A stretch of DNA of 64,000 nucleotides from Rhodoferax sp. (GCF_018780565.1 NZ_JADMJN010000010.1:248001-312000); one strand, 5' to 3'. Positions 9,442-18,349 are shown, counted from the first letter of the stretch. The notes: a model not told the origin generated them from the sequence alone. Numbers and translations are program-made.

Positions 9442-10409
9442 CAGCAGGATTCCGCCATCTCGACAGGATGGGCAAGGGCGCCCCGGGTCAGAGGGGCCAG
9501 TCGGGTCTGCACTTCGGCAATATCGGTTTCCCGCTTGAGCAGCACGTTCAGTGTGTCGCGCACCATTGCCTCATCCAGCGCGGGAGCATGCAACAGTAGC
9601 AGCGTGCGGGCCCAGTCCACCGATTCCGCAATCGACGGCGGTTTGCGGATGTTTTCCACCCGCAAGGCCTGCACAAACGCCACCAGTTGGCCCAGCAAGG
9701 CCTGGTTGAGATCGGGCACCCGGGCACGCAGCACCCGCAGTTCCAGTTCCGGCGTGGGAAAACCAATGTGCAGGTGCAAACAGCGGCGCTTGAGCGCATC
9801 GCCCAGCTCACGCGTATTGTTGGAAGTCAAAATCACCAGCGGCGGCACCTGTGCCCGGATGGTTCCGATCTCGGGAATGGTCACCTGGTAGTCGGCCAAA
9901 ACCTCCAGCAACAGAGCCTCGAAGGACTCTTCCGACTTGTCGATCTCGTCAATCAGCAACACGCTGCCGCCCGGCTGCTCCATCGCCTGCAGCAAGGGCC
10001 GGGGCTGGAGAAAATCGCGCGAAAAGAACAAGTCCTGAAAATTGGCCAGCTTGTCAAAGGCACCCTGCAAGGTGTCGGCTGCATCCACCAGATGGCCGAT
10101 CTTCTCCTTGAGAATCTGGGTATAGAGCAACTGCTTGCCGTACTTCCATTCGTACAAGGCCTTGCTGTCGTCCAGGCCTTCATAGCACTGCAAGCGCAGC
10201 AAAGCAAAACCCAGGGCCCGGGCGGCCGATACGGCCAGGTCGGTCTTGCCCACGCCGGCAGGACCCTCGATCAGCACCGGCTTGCGCAGGTGGTGCGCCA
10301 GGTAAACGGCAGTGGCGATCTGGCGCGTGGCAATGTAGCCGACGCTGGCCAGGGCTTGTGTGATCGTCTCGATGGATGCGAGAGCGGCCGGAGTATCAAC
10401 AGAATTCAT
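9441..10409 (-). CDS. MoxR-family AAA+ ATPase
   Basis: 322-aa AAA+ ATPase of the MoxR/CoxD type. Walker A is EGPAGVGKTDL (about residues 44-54), Walker B is LLIDEIDKS, and sensor 1 is LTSNNTRELGDA with the arginine-rich KRRCLHLHI after it. The AAA lid domain follows. It is a cytosolic ATP-driven remodeller, normally paired with the VWA protein encoded directly downstream with overlapping codons. It is divergent from radA and is the first gene of a probable six-gene minus-strand unit. Confidence 0.9.
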   Translation of the reverse strand: MNSVDTPAALASIETITQALASVGYIATRQIATAVYLAHHLRKPVLIEGPAGVGKTDLAVSAARALGFALLRLQCYEGLDDSKALYEWKYGKQLLYTQILKEKIGHLVDAADTLQGAFDKLANFQDLFFSRDFLQPRPLLQAMEQPGGSVLLIDEIDKSEESFEALLLEVLADYQVTIPEIGTIRAQVPPLVILTSNNTRELGDALKRRCLHLHIGFPTPELELRVLRARVPDLNQALLGQLVAFVQALRVENIRKPPSIAESVDWARTLLLLHAPALDEAMVRDTLNVLLKRETDIAEVQTRLAPLTRGALAHPVEMAESC

Positions 10410-10504
10410 GCGCCGAGTATGAAGGGCACATCCTGAACGCGCAGTCTAGGGCGCGACAGCGCACGAGCAACAAAGCGTCAGAACAAAAGCGCGGCCAGCT
10501 TGAG

Positions 10505-10524
10505 GCATGTAGTTATATACAGTA
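10505..10524 (+). promoter_or_regulatory. LexA-like SOS box upstream of radA
   Basis: GCATGTAGTTATATACAGTA lies 11 bp upstream of the radA ATG. It matches 15 of 20 positions of the E. coli LexA consensus, with an intact right arm (ATATACAGTA) and ATGT instead of CTGT on the left. The spacing of the arms is N8. It would also overlap the -10 region of the radA promoter. One mismatch in the conserved left arm keeps confidence moderate. Confidence 0.4.
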
Positions 10525-10535
10525 TTATCAAGGCC

Positions 10536-11903
10536 ATGGCCAAAGAAAAATCTGTTTACGTCTGCTCCGATTGCGGGGGCACCAGCCCCAAGTGGCTGGG
10601 CAAGTGCCCGCACTGCAACGCCTGGAACACCTTGATTGAATCCATTGCTGAAAGCGCGGCGCCGGCTAAAAACCGATTTGCCTCGCTGGCCAAAACCGCC
10701 GAGATCGCCACGCTGGGCGACATTGACGCCGTCGACATGGCGCGCACACCCACCGGCCACGAGGAACTGGACCGCGTGCTGGGTGGCGGCGTCGTCGAAG
10801 GCGGCGTGGTGCTGATTGGCGGGGACCCCGGCATCGGCAAGTCCACCTTGCTGCTGCAGGCCCTTGACTCGCTGCAGCGCAGCGGGCAAAACACCTTGTA
10901 CGTGACCGGCGAGGAAAGTGGCGCGCAAGTGGCCTTGCGCTCGCGCCGCCTGGGGCTGGACAACTCCCAGGTCAAGGTGTTGGCCGAGATTCAGCTGGAG
11001 AGAATTCTGGCCACGCTGGACGCCACGCAACCCGACATTGCGGTCATCGACTCGATCCAGACCGTGTACTCCGACCAACTCACCTCGGCTCCCGGTTCGG
11101 TGGCCCAGGTACGCGAGTGCGCTGCACACCTGACGCGCGCGGCCAAGGCCAGCGGCGTGTGCATTGTGCTGGTCGGTCATGTGACGAAGGAAGGCACCCT
11201 GGCCGGGCCGCGCGTGCTGGAGCACATGGTGGACACGGTGCTGTACTTTGAAGGCGATACGCACTCCAGCTTTCGCCTGGTGCGGGCCATCAAGAATCGT
11301 TTTGGTGCAGTGAACGAAATTGGCGTATTCGCCATGACCGAGAAGGGGCTCAAAGGCGTATCCAACCCGAGCGCCATTTTCCTGAGCCAGCATGCAGAAC
11401 CGGTGCCCGGCAGTTGCGTGATGGTGACGCTGGAAGGCACCCGCCCGATGCTGGTGGAAATCCAGGCACTGGTGGACAACGGCGGCCCCTCTCCGCGCCG
11501 CCTGAGCGTGGGCCTGGACAAGGACCGCCTGGCCATGCTGCTGGCGGTGCTGCACCGCCATGCCGGGGTGGCCTGCATGGACCAGGATGTGTTTGTCAAT
11601 GCGGTGGGGGGCGTGCGCATCAGCGAGCCGGCGGCCGACCTGGCGGTGATGCTGGCCATCACCTCCAGCTTGCGCGGCAAGCCTTTGCCCAAGGGCTTCA
11701 TTGCCTTTGGCGAGGTGGGACTGGCGGGCGAGGTACGCCCGGCGCCGCGCGGCCAGGAGCGACTGAGAGAAGCGGCCAAACTGGGTTTCAGCGTGGCCGT
11801 TGTACCCAAGGCCAATGCACCCAAGAAGCCCATTGATGGCCTGACCATCCACGCGGTGGAGCGCATCGAGCAGGCAATGGAAGTGGTACGTTCCCTGGCC
11901 TGA
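10536..11903 (+). CDS. radA: DNA repair protein RadA
   Basis: 455-aa RecA-like helicase that processes recombination intermediates by promoting branch migration. Domains in order: N-terminal C4 zinc finger (CSDCGG and CPHC), RecA-like ATPase with Walker A GGDPGIGKST, the RadA-specific KNRFG motif (AIKNRFGAVNE), and a C-terminal Lon-like domain (AVGGVRI, DLAVMLAI). Length is standard. The frame stays open to an upstream TTG at 10500, but ATG 10536 (MAKEKSVYVC) is the family start. A LexA-like box lies just upstream. Divergent from the MoxR gene. Confidence 0.96.
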   Translation: MAKEKSVYVCSDCGGTSPKWLGKCPHCNAWNTLIESIAESAAPAKNRFASLAKTAEIATLGDIDAVDMARTPTGHEELDRVLGGGVVEGGVVLIGGDPGIGKSTLLLQALDSLQRSGQNTLYVTGEESGAQVALRSRRLGLDNSQVKVLAEIQLERILATLDATQPDIAVIDSIQTVYSDQLTSAPGSVAQVRECAAHLTRAAKASGVCIVLVGHVTKEGTLAGPRVLEHMVDTVLYFEGDTHSSFRLVRAIKNRFGAVNEIGVFAMTEKGLKGVSNPSAIFLSQHAEPVPGSCVMVTLEGTRPMLVEIQALVDNGGPSPRRLSVGLDKDRLAMLLAVLHRHAGVACMDQDVFVNAVGGVRISEPAADLAVMLAITSSLRGKPLPKGFIAFGEVGLAGEVRPAPRGQERLREAAKLGFSVAVVPKANAPKKPIDGLTIHAVERIEQAMEVVRSLA

Positions 11904-11917
11904 TCGACATCACGCGA

Positions 11918-12550
11918 TCAATAGCGGGCAATGGTGTCGCCCGATTTTTTCACCTGCTCGCCAACTTTGTAGCCGGGATCCTGCTTGAATTCATAATTGC
12001 TCTTGCTGCCATCGGCGTACTGGACGTTGACGGTCCAGACCTTGTGGGTTCTCACCTTCTCCTCGATCTTCTTGCCCGCATAAGCGCCACCTGCCGCACC
12101 GGCAATGGTTGCCAGATCCTTGCCCAGGCCGCTACCGACCTGACGACCCAGTATGGCGCCCGTGACACCCCCTGCGATCATGCCAACCGGGCCTCCCTCG
12201 CCTTCTTTCTCGGTCACGCCGACAGCGACCACCTTGCCGCAATCGGTACAGCTGGGCTTGGCCTCCTTCACTTCCTTGGCGTTCTTCGCGCCAGTGGCTT
12301 CCTGCATCTGCGTCTTGGCGCTTGCGATCGACTTGTCGTATTCAGTCTTGGCATCGCGTCGGCATTGCAGACGGGCGTTGCTTGATGTTTCATCGTTGCA
12401 GAGCTTTTTGTCCGCGTCGTAACGCGTCTGCGCCTTCTTGCTTTCGGCAGCGTACTGCGCTTTGGGTGTCAACGGGGTTTCGGCCATGGCGGCGGAGGCC
12501 ATCCCCAGGATCAGCAGACCGCTGCCCACGGCGACAAGTAGCTTGTTCAT
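11918..12550 (-). CDS. Glycine-zipper 2TM domain protein, periplasmic/outer-membrane associated
   Basis: 210 aa. Signal peptide at residues 1-20 (LLVAVGSGLLILGMASAAMA, cleaved before ETPLT). A Lys/Gln-rich helical middle region with CTDCG follows, then a glycine zipper (GMIAGGVTGAILG, GAAGGAYAG) and a C-terminal beta-rich segment of the YMF/17-kDa antigen type. This architecture resembles SlyB/Rickettsia 17-kDa surface antigens. Start at 12550 is set by the signal peptide and GGAG upstream; the frame is open 90 bp further up but without a plausible leader. Function unknown, probably envelope structure or stress. Convergent with radA. Confidence 0.8.
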   Translation of the reverse strand: MNKLLVAVGSGLLILGMASAAMAETPLTPKAQYAAESKKAQTRYDADKKLCNDETSSNARLQCRRDAKTEYDKSIASAKTQMQEATGAKNAKEVKEAKPSCTDCGKVVAVGVTEKEGEGGPVGMIAGGVTGAILGRQVGSGLGKDLATIAGAAGGAYAGKKIEEKVRTHKVWTVNVQYADGSKSNYEFKQDPGYKVGEQVKKSGDTIARY

Positions 12551-12717
12551 ACCCAACTCCTGATTCAATGGAAAGCCTGAGGATAGCGCGCCGGGCCCAC
12601 AAAGCCAAGTCCAACCGGGCACCGGCTTGCGATCGGTCAACGCAGGACGGCAGCGCCCGGCGTACCTTAAGAATTGCTTAATCTGCGCACCCTACCATGG
12701 CTGCATAGGGAGGTGCC

Positions 12718-13119
12718 ATGCACATTTTTACTTTTCCATCTCGCGCTTTGATCGTGGCCTGCGCCACGCTGAGTCCACTCGCCCACGCCGTCACGCCTGC
12801 TGAACAGTTGGCGGGCTACAGCGCACAGGCGGCAGCGCCTGCCCAGCCAGCGCGCGGCCAACAACTGTTCACCACCCGCCACGGCAAGGACTGGAGTTGC
12901 GCTTCGTGCCACACCGCGACCCCCACCGGGGAGGGCAAGCACGCCAGCACCGGCAAGGTGATTGGGCCTCTGGCCCCCGCCTTCAATCCGCAACGCTTTA
13001 CCGATACAGCCAAAACCGAGAAGTGGTTTCGCCGCAATTGCAACGATGTCATGGGGCGCGAATGCAGCGCCACCGAAAAAGCCGATGTGCTGGCATGGTT
13101 GCTGACGCTCAAGCCTTGA
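12718..13119 (+). CDS. DUF1924 family monoheme c-type cytochrome
   Basis: 133 aa. Signal peptide of about 24 residues ending AHA. One CxxCH heme site (CASCH) in the middle, followed by LAPAFNPQRFTDTAKTEKWFRRNC, the characteristic DUF1924 region with a likely distal Met-free ligand set. Periplasmic electron carrier. It is the first gene of a five-gene plus-strand unit with a diheme cytochrome c, a cytochrome b561-type membrane protein and a two-component pair. AGGGAGG precedes the ATG at a short distance. Confidence 0.88.
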   Translation: MHIFTFPSRALIVACATLSPLAHAVTPAEQLAGYSAQAAAPAQPARGQQLFTTRHGKDWSCASCHTATPTGEGKHASTGKVIGPLAPAFNPQRFTDTAKTEKWFRRNCNDVMGRECSATEKADVLAWLLTLKP

Positions 13120-13158
13120 TTCCCGCCGATCGAGCCGATTCACCCCATAAGGAATCCC

Positions 13159-13638
13159 ATGCCAGAAAACCATGTCAAATCCATCGCACTCGCCGCACTG
13201 CTGCTGGCAGGCGCCGTCGGACAGGTCCACGCCGATGACCGTGGCGCCCGCGTGGCGCCCCTGCCCAAATACCAGCAGGAGTGCGCTGCCTGCCACATCG
13301 CCTATCCACCGGGCATGTTGCCAGCGGCTTCGTGGCAGCACCTGATGAGCACCTTGAACAAACACTATGGCACTGACGCCTCCTTGGACGAGGCCAGTGT
13401 GCGCGAACTCAGCGGCTGGCTGAAGACGCATGCCGGCACCTACAAGCGGGTGAGCGAAGCGCCGCCAGAGGACCGAATCACCAAGTCCGCCTGGTTCTTG
13501 CGCAAGCACAACGAGCGAGAAGTACCCCCTGCGGTCTGGACGCGCGCCTCCGTGGGCAAGGCCTCCAACTGCGCGGCCTGTCACGGCAACGCGGCGCAAG
13601 GCAGCTTCAGCGAACGTGACATCAAAATTCCGAAGTAA
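13159..13638 (+). CDS. Diheme cytochrome c
   Basis: 159 aa. Signal peptide at residues 1-26 ending VHA. Two CxxCH sites (both CAACH), one near residue 42 and one near the C-terminus. The spacing and the WLKTHAGTYKRVSE stretch match the small diheme cytochromes usually found beside DUF1924 and cytochrome b561 genes. It probably transfers electrons between the membrane cytochrome b and the DUF1924 cytochrome in the periplasm. The next gene starts 5 bp after its stop. Confidence 0.88.
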   Translation: MPENHVKSIALAALLLAGAVGQVHADDRGARVAPLPKYQQECAACHIAYPPGMLPAASWQHLMSTLNKHYGTDASLDEASVRELSGWLKTHAGTYKRVSEAPPEDRITKSAWFLRKHNEREVPPAVWTRASVGKASNCAACHGNAAQGSFSERDIKIPK

Positions 13639-13643
13639 ATACC

Positions 13644-14348
13644 ATGAACAACTCAACGATCAAGACAAAAATTCTGGTGTGGGACGCCCCGGTGCGGGTG
13701 TTTCACTGGCTGCTGGTGCTGAGCTTTTTCGGCGCCTACCTGACCGCCGAGAGTGAACGCTGGCGCCTGGTGCACGTGAGCCTGGGCTACACCATGGGTG
13801 GGCTGATGGCCTTTCGCATTCTGTGGGGACTGATGGGCACACGCTATGCGCGATTTGGCAGTTTTGTGCGCGGACCCTCCGCTGTGATGCGCTATCTGCG
13901 CGGGCTCGTCGCCGGCCGGCCTGAGCACCATGTCGGACACAACCCGGCAGGTGCAGTTGCCATCGTCCTGCTCATCCTGTTCAGCATCGCGGTGGTGGCC
14001 ACCGGCTGGGCACTTTACAACGACGTGGGCGGCAAACTGGTTGAAGAACTCCACGAAGGCGCAGCCAACTTCATGCTTGCGATTGTGGGCGTGCATGTGG
14101 CCGGTGTCGCGGTGGCCAGCTGGCTGCACCGCGAGAACCTGGTTCGCTCCATGGTCACCGGCAAAAAAGACGGCGCACCCGAAGAAGGCATCCGTCGGCC
14201 CTGGCGTCCTATGGCGGTGGTGATTCTGCTGGCTGTGCTGGGCTTTTGGTGGCTGCAATGGCAAAGCGCACCCGCCCCTGTAACATCTGCTGATGGCATC
14301 TCACTACAAAGCAAAAAATCTGCCTCCCACGCGCGGGACGATGACTGA
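13644..14348 (+). CDS. Cytochrome b561/Ni-hydrogenase type b-type cytochrome
   Basis: 234-aa inner-membrane protein with about five hydrophobic helices. The start WDAPVRVFHW carries the first heme-ligating His and is the signature of this family. Further His residues lie in HVSLGY, at LHEGAANFML and in VGVHVAG. It binds two b hemes and most likely links the quinone pool to the two c-type cytochromes encoded just upstream. The last 25 residues are soluble. The response-regulator gene follows after 22 bp. Confidence 0.9.
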   Translation: MNNSTIKTKILVWDAPVRVFHWLLVLSFFGAYLTAESERWRLVHVSLGYTMGGLMAFRILWGLMGTRYARFGSFVRGPSAVMRYLRGLVAGRPEHHVGHNPAGAVAIVLLILFSIAVVATGWALYNDVGGKLVEELHEGAANFMLAIVGVHVAGVAVASWLHRENLVRSMVTGKKDGAPEEGIRRPWRPMAVVILLAVLGFWWLQWQSAPAPVTSADGISLQSKKSASHARDDD

Positions 14349-14370
14349 ATGAACTACGCCGGAACCCTGC

Positions 14371-15042
14371 ATGCGCATCCTGCTGGCTGAGGACGACCCC
14401 CTCCTGGGCGACGGCCTTCGGGCCGGATTGCGGCAGCTCGGTTTTCAGGTGGACTGGGTGCGCGACGGCCTGGCCGCAGAACGCGAACTGGGGTCGGGCG
14501 ACTACACCGCTGCGGTGCTGGACCTGGGCTTGCCGCTGAAAGACGGGCTGGACGTGTTGCAGTCCTTGCGCCAGCGCAAGATCAACACACCCGTTCTGGT
14601 GCTGACCGCCCGTGACGCAGTGCCGGACCGCATTCGCGGACTCGATCTGGGGGCTGACGACTATGTGCTCAAGCCCGTGGACTTGCATGAGCTGGGTGCA
14701 CGGTTGCGTTCACTGGTGCGCCGTGCCCACGGCCAGACACAGGATGTCTTGCGTTGTGGCGCCGTGAGGCTGGAGCCCGCCGCCCGTCGGGTCAGCCTGA
14801 ACGACGAAACCGTGCAGCTCTCCACACGCGAATTCGACCTGTTGCACGCCCTTATGCTCAATGCGGGCCGGGTCATGTCACGCGAACAGCTGGAGCAGCA
14901 TCTGTACAGCTGGGGCCATGAGGTGGATAGCAATGCGATTGAGGTACACATCCATCATTTGCGCCGCAAGCTGCAGGCAGACCTGATCCAGACCGTGCGT
15001 GGTATCGGCTACACGCTGCTGCGCACACCAGAGCCGGCATGA
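14371..15042 (+). CDS. OmpR-family response regulator (QseB/PmrA-like)
   Basis: 223 aa. Receiver domain with acidic pocket EDD at 7-9, phosphoacceptor D51 (AVLDLGLPLKDG), T in LTARD and K in YVLKPVD. A C-terminal winged-helix DNA-binding domain follows (TREFDLLHAL, EVHIHHLRRKL, TVRGIGYTL). It probably controls the cytochrome operon it sits in. The gene overlaps the sensor kinase by 4 bp (ATGA). Confidence 0.92.
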   Translation: MRILLAEDDPLLGDGLRAGLRQLGFQVDWVRDGLAAERELGSGDYTAAVLDLGLPLKDGLDVLQSLRQRKINTPVLVLTARDAVPDRIRGLDLGADDYVLKPVDLHELGARLRSLVRRAHGQTQDVLRCGAVRLEPAARRVSLNDETVQLSTREFDLLHALMLNAGRVMSREQLEQHLYSWGHEVDSNAIEVHIHHLRRKLQADLIQTVRGIGYTLLRTPEPA

Positions 15043-16400
15043 TGCCGATACGCCGCCTGAAATCCTTGCAGGCACGCCTGCTGATGTCGGTGCTGGGACT
15101 GGTGACCGTGGTGTGGCTGGGTGCCGCCTTGCTGACCTGGTACGACGCGCGCCACGAGCTTGATGAATTGCTGGACGGTCACCTGGCGCAGGCCGCCGCC
15201 TTGCTGGTGGTGCAACAGAGCAAGACCGCAGGCGATGACGACGATGGGGTGGCCGATGCACCCTCGCTGCACAAATACGCCCCGCAGGTCGCGTTTCAGG
15301 TATTTCATGAAGGTCATCTGGTTTCGCGCTCGGTCAATGCAGGCACACACCCCATGTCCACAACCACCCGCGGCTTTGCCACGGTACAGCTTGCCGACGG
15401 TGCCCAGTGGCGTGTGTTCGGGGCACGCGGCGCCGAAAAAGATGTGCAGGTGTTCGTGGGGGAGCGGACTGCCTCGCGCGGCAGCATCCTGTGGGCTGTG
15501 TTGCGCAGCCTTTTGCTGCCCCTGATGCTGGCACTGCCCGTGCTGGCCCTGGCGGGCTGGTGGGCCGTGCGGCGGGGGCTGGCACCCCTGCGCCAACTCA
15601 GCCAACTGCTCGGTGTGAGACGGCCACAAGCGCTTGAGCCGGTGGTGCTGGCGGACATGCCCTCGGAAATGAAGCCTCTGGTGCAGGCCCTGAACGAATT
15701 GTTTGAGCGCATCGAGCGCATGGTGGCGTCCGAGCGCCGATTCACCGCCGATGCGGCCCACGAACTGCGCACCCCGATTGCCGGCATTCGGACTCAGGTG
15801 CAGGTGGCGATGGGCGCCGGCAACGACACCGCACAGCACGACCATGCCTTGCAGGCCACGCTGGCAGGATGTGACCGCGCCACCCGACTGGTGGAGCAGC
15901 TGCTGACACTGGCCCGGCTGGAAGCGGCCTCCGAAAACAACGCCCTGCCGACCGGCCCCGTGGACTTGAGCGCCATCACGCGACGCGTAGCGGCCGAACT
16001 GGCACCCACGGCGCTGCTGCATGAGCAAACGCTGGAACTCGATGCCGCGGCGGCCTGTCCGTTGGCAGGCAACGAAATGCTGGTGGGCGTGCTGGTACGC
16101 AACCTCATTGACAACGCCCTGCGTTACAGCCCTTCGGGTGCCCGCATTCAAATCGAGGTGACAACGGCGTCCGGGCAGTCCACCCTGCGCGTGCAGGACA
16201 GCGGACCCGGCATGACGGAGCAGGAAATGGCCCGCCTGGGTGAGCGCTTTTACCGGGTACTGGGCCACGGGCAAACCGGCAGCGGCCTGGGTTGGTCCAT
16301 TGTCAAACGCATTGCACAAGCATCAAGTGCCCAGGTACAGGTGGGGCGCTCCGAGTTACTGGGTGGACTGTCAGTTCTGGTCAAGTGGCCTGCGCCTTAG
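15039..16400 (+). CDS. Sensor histidine kinase (QseC-like)
   Basis: 453-aa membrane kinase. TM1 at about residues 14-34, a periplasmic sensor domain to about 148 with an Asp-rich stretch, TM2 at about 149-175, HAMP, a dimerisation/phosphoacceptor site with H241 (ADAAHELRTPIAG), and a HATPase domain (NLIDNALRYSP, DSGPGM, GSGLGWSIV). The partner is the response regulator with which it shares ATGA. Given the three cytochromes upstream, it may sense redox or respiratory state (inference). A second ATG directly follows the first. Confidence 0.92.
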   Translation: MMPIRRLKSLQARLLMSVLGLVTVVWLGAALLTWYDARHELDELLDGHLAQAAALLVVQQSKTAGDDDDGVADAPSLHKYAPQVAFQVFHEGHLVSRSVNAGTHPMSTTTRGFATVQLADGAQWRVFGARGAEKDVQVFVGERTASRGSILWAVLRSLLLPLMLALPVLALAGWWAVRRGLAPLRQLSQLLGVRRPQALEPVVLADMPSEMKPLVQALNELFERIERMVASERRFTADAAHELRTPIAGIRTQVQVAMGAGNDTAQHDHALQATLAGCDRATRLVEQLLTLARLEAASENNALPTGPVDLSAITRRVAAELAPTALLHEQTLELDAAAACPLAGNEMLVGVLVRNLIDNALRYSPSGARIQIEVTTASGQSTLRVQDSGPGMTEQEMARLGERFYRVLGHGQTGSGLGWSIVKRIAQASSAQVQVGRSELLGGLSVLVKWPAP

Positions 16401-16442
16401 CGCAGAATAGCGCTTGCCGATACAAGACACCCATGGAGCATC

Positions 16443-17834
16443 ATGAGCAAACTCTCGCTACTTGACCTTGGTTTTTTCATTGCCGAATCCAAGGCCAGCC
16501 CCAAGCATGTGGCGGGTCTGCTGATCTGTCGGCGGCCAGCCAAATCATCCAGCGCCTTTGCCAAAAATCTGTACGGTGAGTTCTTGTCCCACACCGACGT
16601 CAAGCCACCCTTCAACCGCGTCATCAAGTTTTCATTGAACGCCATGCCGCATTGGCAAGACACGCATGCGGTGGACTTGAAGGAGCACATTTTTTACCAC
16701 CAGCTTCCAAGCGGCCACAACGACCGGCAGGCGCTGTATGACTATGTGGCCCAACTGCACACACCCATGCTGGACCGTTCACGCCCCTTGTGGGAGGTGC
16801 ATGTGATCGATGGACTGGCCGATGGTCGCTTTGCGCTGTACCAAAAAATGCACCACGCCTACGCAGACGGTGTAACGATGGCACGCTGGACTGCCGAGAG
16901 CCTGGCGCCCTCCGCCAAAGAGCTGGCACTGACTCCCGTGTGGACCCTCAAGCACGGCGGCCACGGGCTCCAGCGCAAGAAGGCAACACAGGAGATGATG
17001 CAGTCCCTCTGGAAAGAAGTGGGCGGCACCACGCTGCGCTTTTTGGGTATCGGCCGCCTGGCTGCCATGCTGTTCCTGGAGAGCGTCCAACTCACCAAGA
17101 ATGCCATTGCCCTGCCTTTTGTTTCAAGTGCCAAGACCCCACTGACCGGGCAAGTCACTTCCGGGCGACAGTTCACCACGGCAGCGGTGTCCATGAATCG
17201 GATCAACAAAATTCGCGAACGCACCCGGTCTACCCTCAACCATGTGGCCTTGACCTGCCTGGATGGCGCACTGCGCCGCTATCTCAAGGACCAGGGTGTG
17301 GAGTTGAAACAACCCATCACGATTCAAATGCCGGTCAACCTGCGCCAGGAGGGCGAAAAGACCGCAGGCAACAAGATCGGCATCATCCAGGTGGAGCTAT
17401 CGCCGCCCACGGATGATCCCTATGTGCGTTTGCGCAACATCGGTTTTTCATTGCGCAATGTGCGCACCATGATCGACAGCGTGGCACCCGAAGGCATTGA
17501 GTCTTACACCATCATCACCGCGCTGGTGGCGCAGATTGCGGAAATGCTCAAGCTGAGCAACACCTTGCCGCCCATGGGCAACACCCTGGTCTCGAACGTG
17601 CCCGGACCCAAGGGGCACCTCTACATCATGGGCGCCAAGATGGAGGAAATGCACCCCATCAGCACCCTGCCACCCAGCAACCTGCTCAACATCACCTTGT
17701 TCAGCTATGCCGAGAATCTCTACTTCGGCCTGATTGCCACCGACGAACTGCCCAATCTGCAACGGTTGGGCGACTATGTGCAGGAGGCCTTTACCGAGCT
17801 GGAACAGTCGGTGCAGGAGGCCCACGCGGCCTGA
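16443..17834 (+). CDS. Wax ester synthase/diacylglycerol acyltransferase (WS/DGAT) family
   Basis: 463-aa acyltransferase that esterifies an alcohol or diacylglycerol with acyl-CoA to make neutral storage lipid. The active-site HHxxxDG motif is intact at residues 137-143 (HHAYADG). Other family marks are the N-terminal LSLLDLGFF, NHVALTCLDGALRRYL and SNVPGPKG near the C-terminus. Length is standard. It stands alone, with about 30 bp to the next gene on the same strand. It suggests capacity for wax ester or triacylglycerol storage, though some family members act in other esterifications. Confidence 0.92.
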   Translation: MSKLSLLDLGFFIAESKASPKHVAGLLICRRPAKSSSAFAKNLYGEFLSHTDVKPPFNRVIKFSLNAMPHWQDTHAVDLKEHIFYHQLPSGHNDRQALYDYVAQLHTPMLDRSRPLWEVHVIDGLADGRFALYQKMHHAYADGVTMARWTAESLAPSAKELALTPVWTLKHGGHGLQRKKATQEMMQSLWKEVGGTTLRFLGIGRLAAMLFLESVQLTKNAIALPFVSSAKTPLTGQVTSGRQFTTAAVSMNRINKIRERTRSTLNHVALTCLDGALRRYLKDQGVELKQPITIQMPVNLRQEGEKTAGNKIGIIQVELSPPTDDPYVRLRNIGFSLRNVRTMIDSVAPEGIESYTIITALVAQIAEMLKLSNTLPPMGNTLVSNVPGPKGHLYIMGAKMEEMHPISTLPPSNLLNITLFSYAENLYFGLIATDELPNLQRLGDYVQEAFTELEQSVQEAHAA

Positions 17835-17865
17835 ACATCCCTGAGCGCACAGGCAAAATGCGGGC

Positions 17866-18300
17866 ATGAAAATTCAAAAATTCGGGGTCCCGCTGGCCAG
17901 CCTTGCGATACTGGTTGCCGCCTATCACTACTACGGCTGGCCCGGAGTGGCCGTTGCATCTGGCGCGCTGGTCATGTGGATGCTGCTGCATTTCAGCCGC
18001 ATGATGCAAATACTCAAGCGCGCAGCCAACCGGCCCATCGGCCATGTGGGCAGCGCCGTCATGCTCAACGCTAAGCTCAAACCGGGTGTCCCCCTGCTGC
18101 ACGTGGTGGCCATGACCAGGTCGCTGGGCGCCCTGCAAAGCCCCAAAGACACGCAGCCCGAGCTTTACCGCTGGACCGATGCCGGAGAGTCCCATGTGAC
18201 TTGCGAGTTCCACGATGGCAAGCTGCAAAAATGGCTCCTGGAGCGCCCGGTTCAGCCAGACGAAATCGCCAATGATTCCCGCGACGCCCCTGCCCCTTAA
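17866..18300 (+). CDS. Small membrane-anchored hypothetical protein
   Basis: 144 aa, not recognised. Two adjacent hydrophobic stretches near the N-terminus (about residues 9-25 and 27-42) are followed by a soluble domain of about 100 residues with MLNAKLKPGVPLLHVV and a Trp-containing YRWTDAGESHVTCEFHDGKL strand. It may be a small anchored cytoplasmic or periplasmic domain protein. It lies 50 bp upstream of ilvE on the same strand and may share its transcript. Some annotations of similar proteins use unrelated enzyme names; nothing here supports an enzyme. Confidence 0.7.
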   Translation: MKIQKFGVPLASLAILVAAYHYYGWPGVAVASGALVMWMLLHFSRMMQILKRAANRPIGHVGSAVMLNAKLKPGVPLLHVVAMTRSLGALQSPKDTQPELYRWTDAGESHVTCEFHDGKLQKWLLERPVQPDEIANDSRDAPAP

Positions 18301-18349
18301 AATTAGTCTTTTGCATGAACTGCATCCGCAAATTCTTAAGGAAACACCG

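Noticed and set aside
8125..9891. 588-codon plus-strand frame opposite the VWA and MoxR genes
   Set aside because: Antisense shadow: the minus strand encodes complete, motif-bearing proteins, while this frame is low-complexity and has no ribosome binding site or family motif.
10446..11852. 468-codon minus-strand frame opposite radA
   Set aside because: RadA on the plus strand has zinc finger, Walker A and KNRFG; the antisense frame has no recognisable content.
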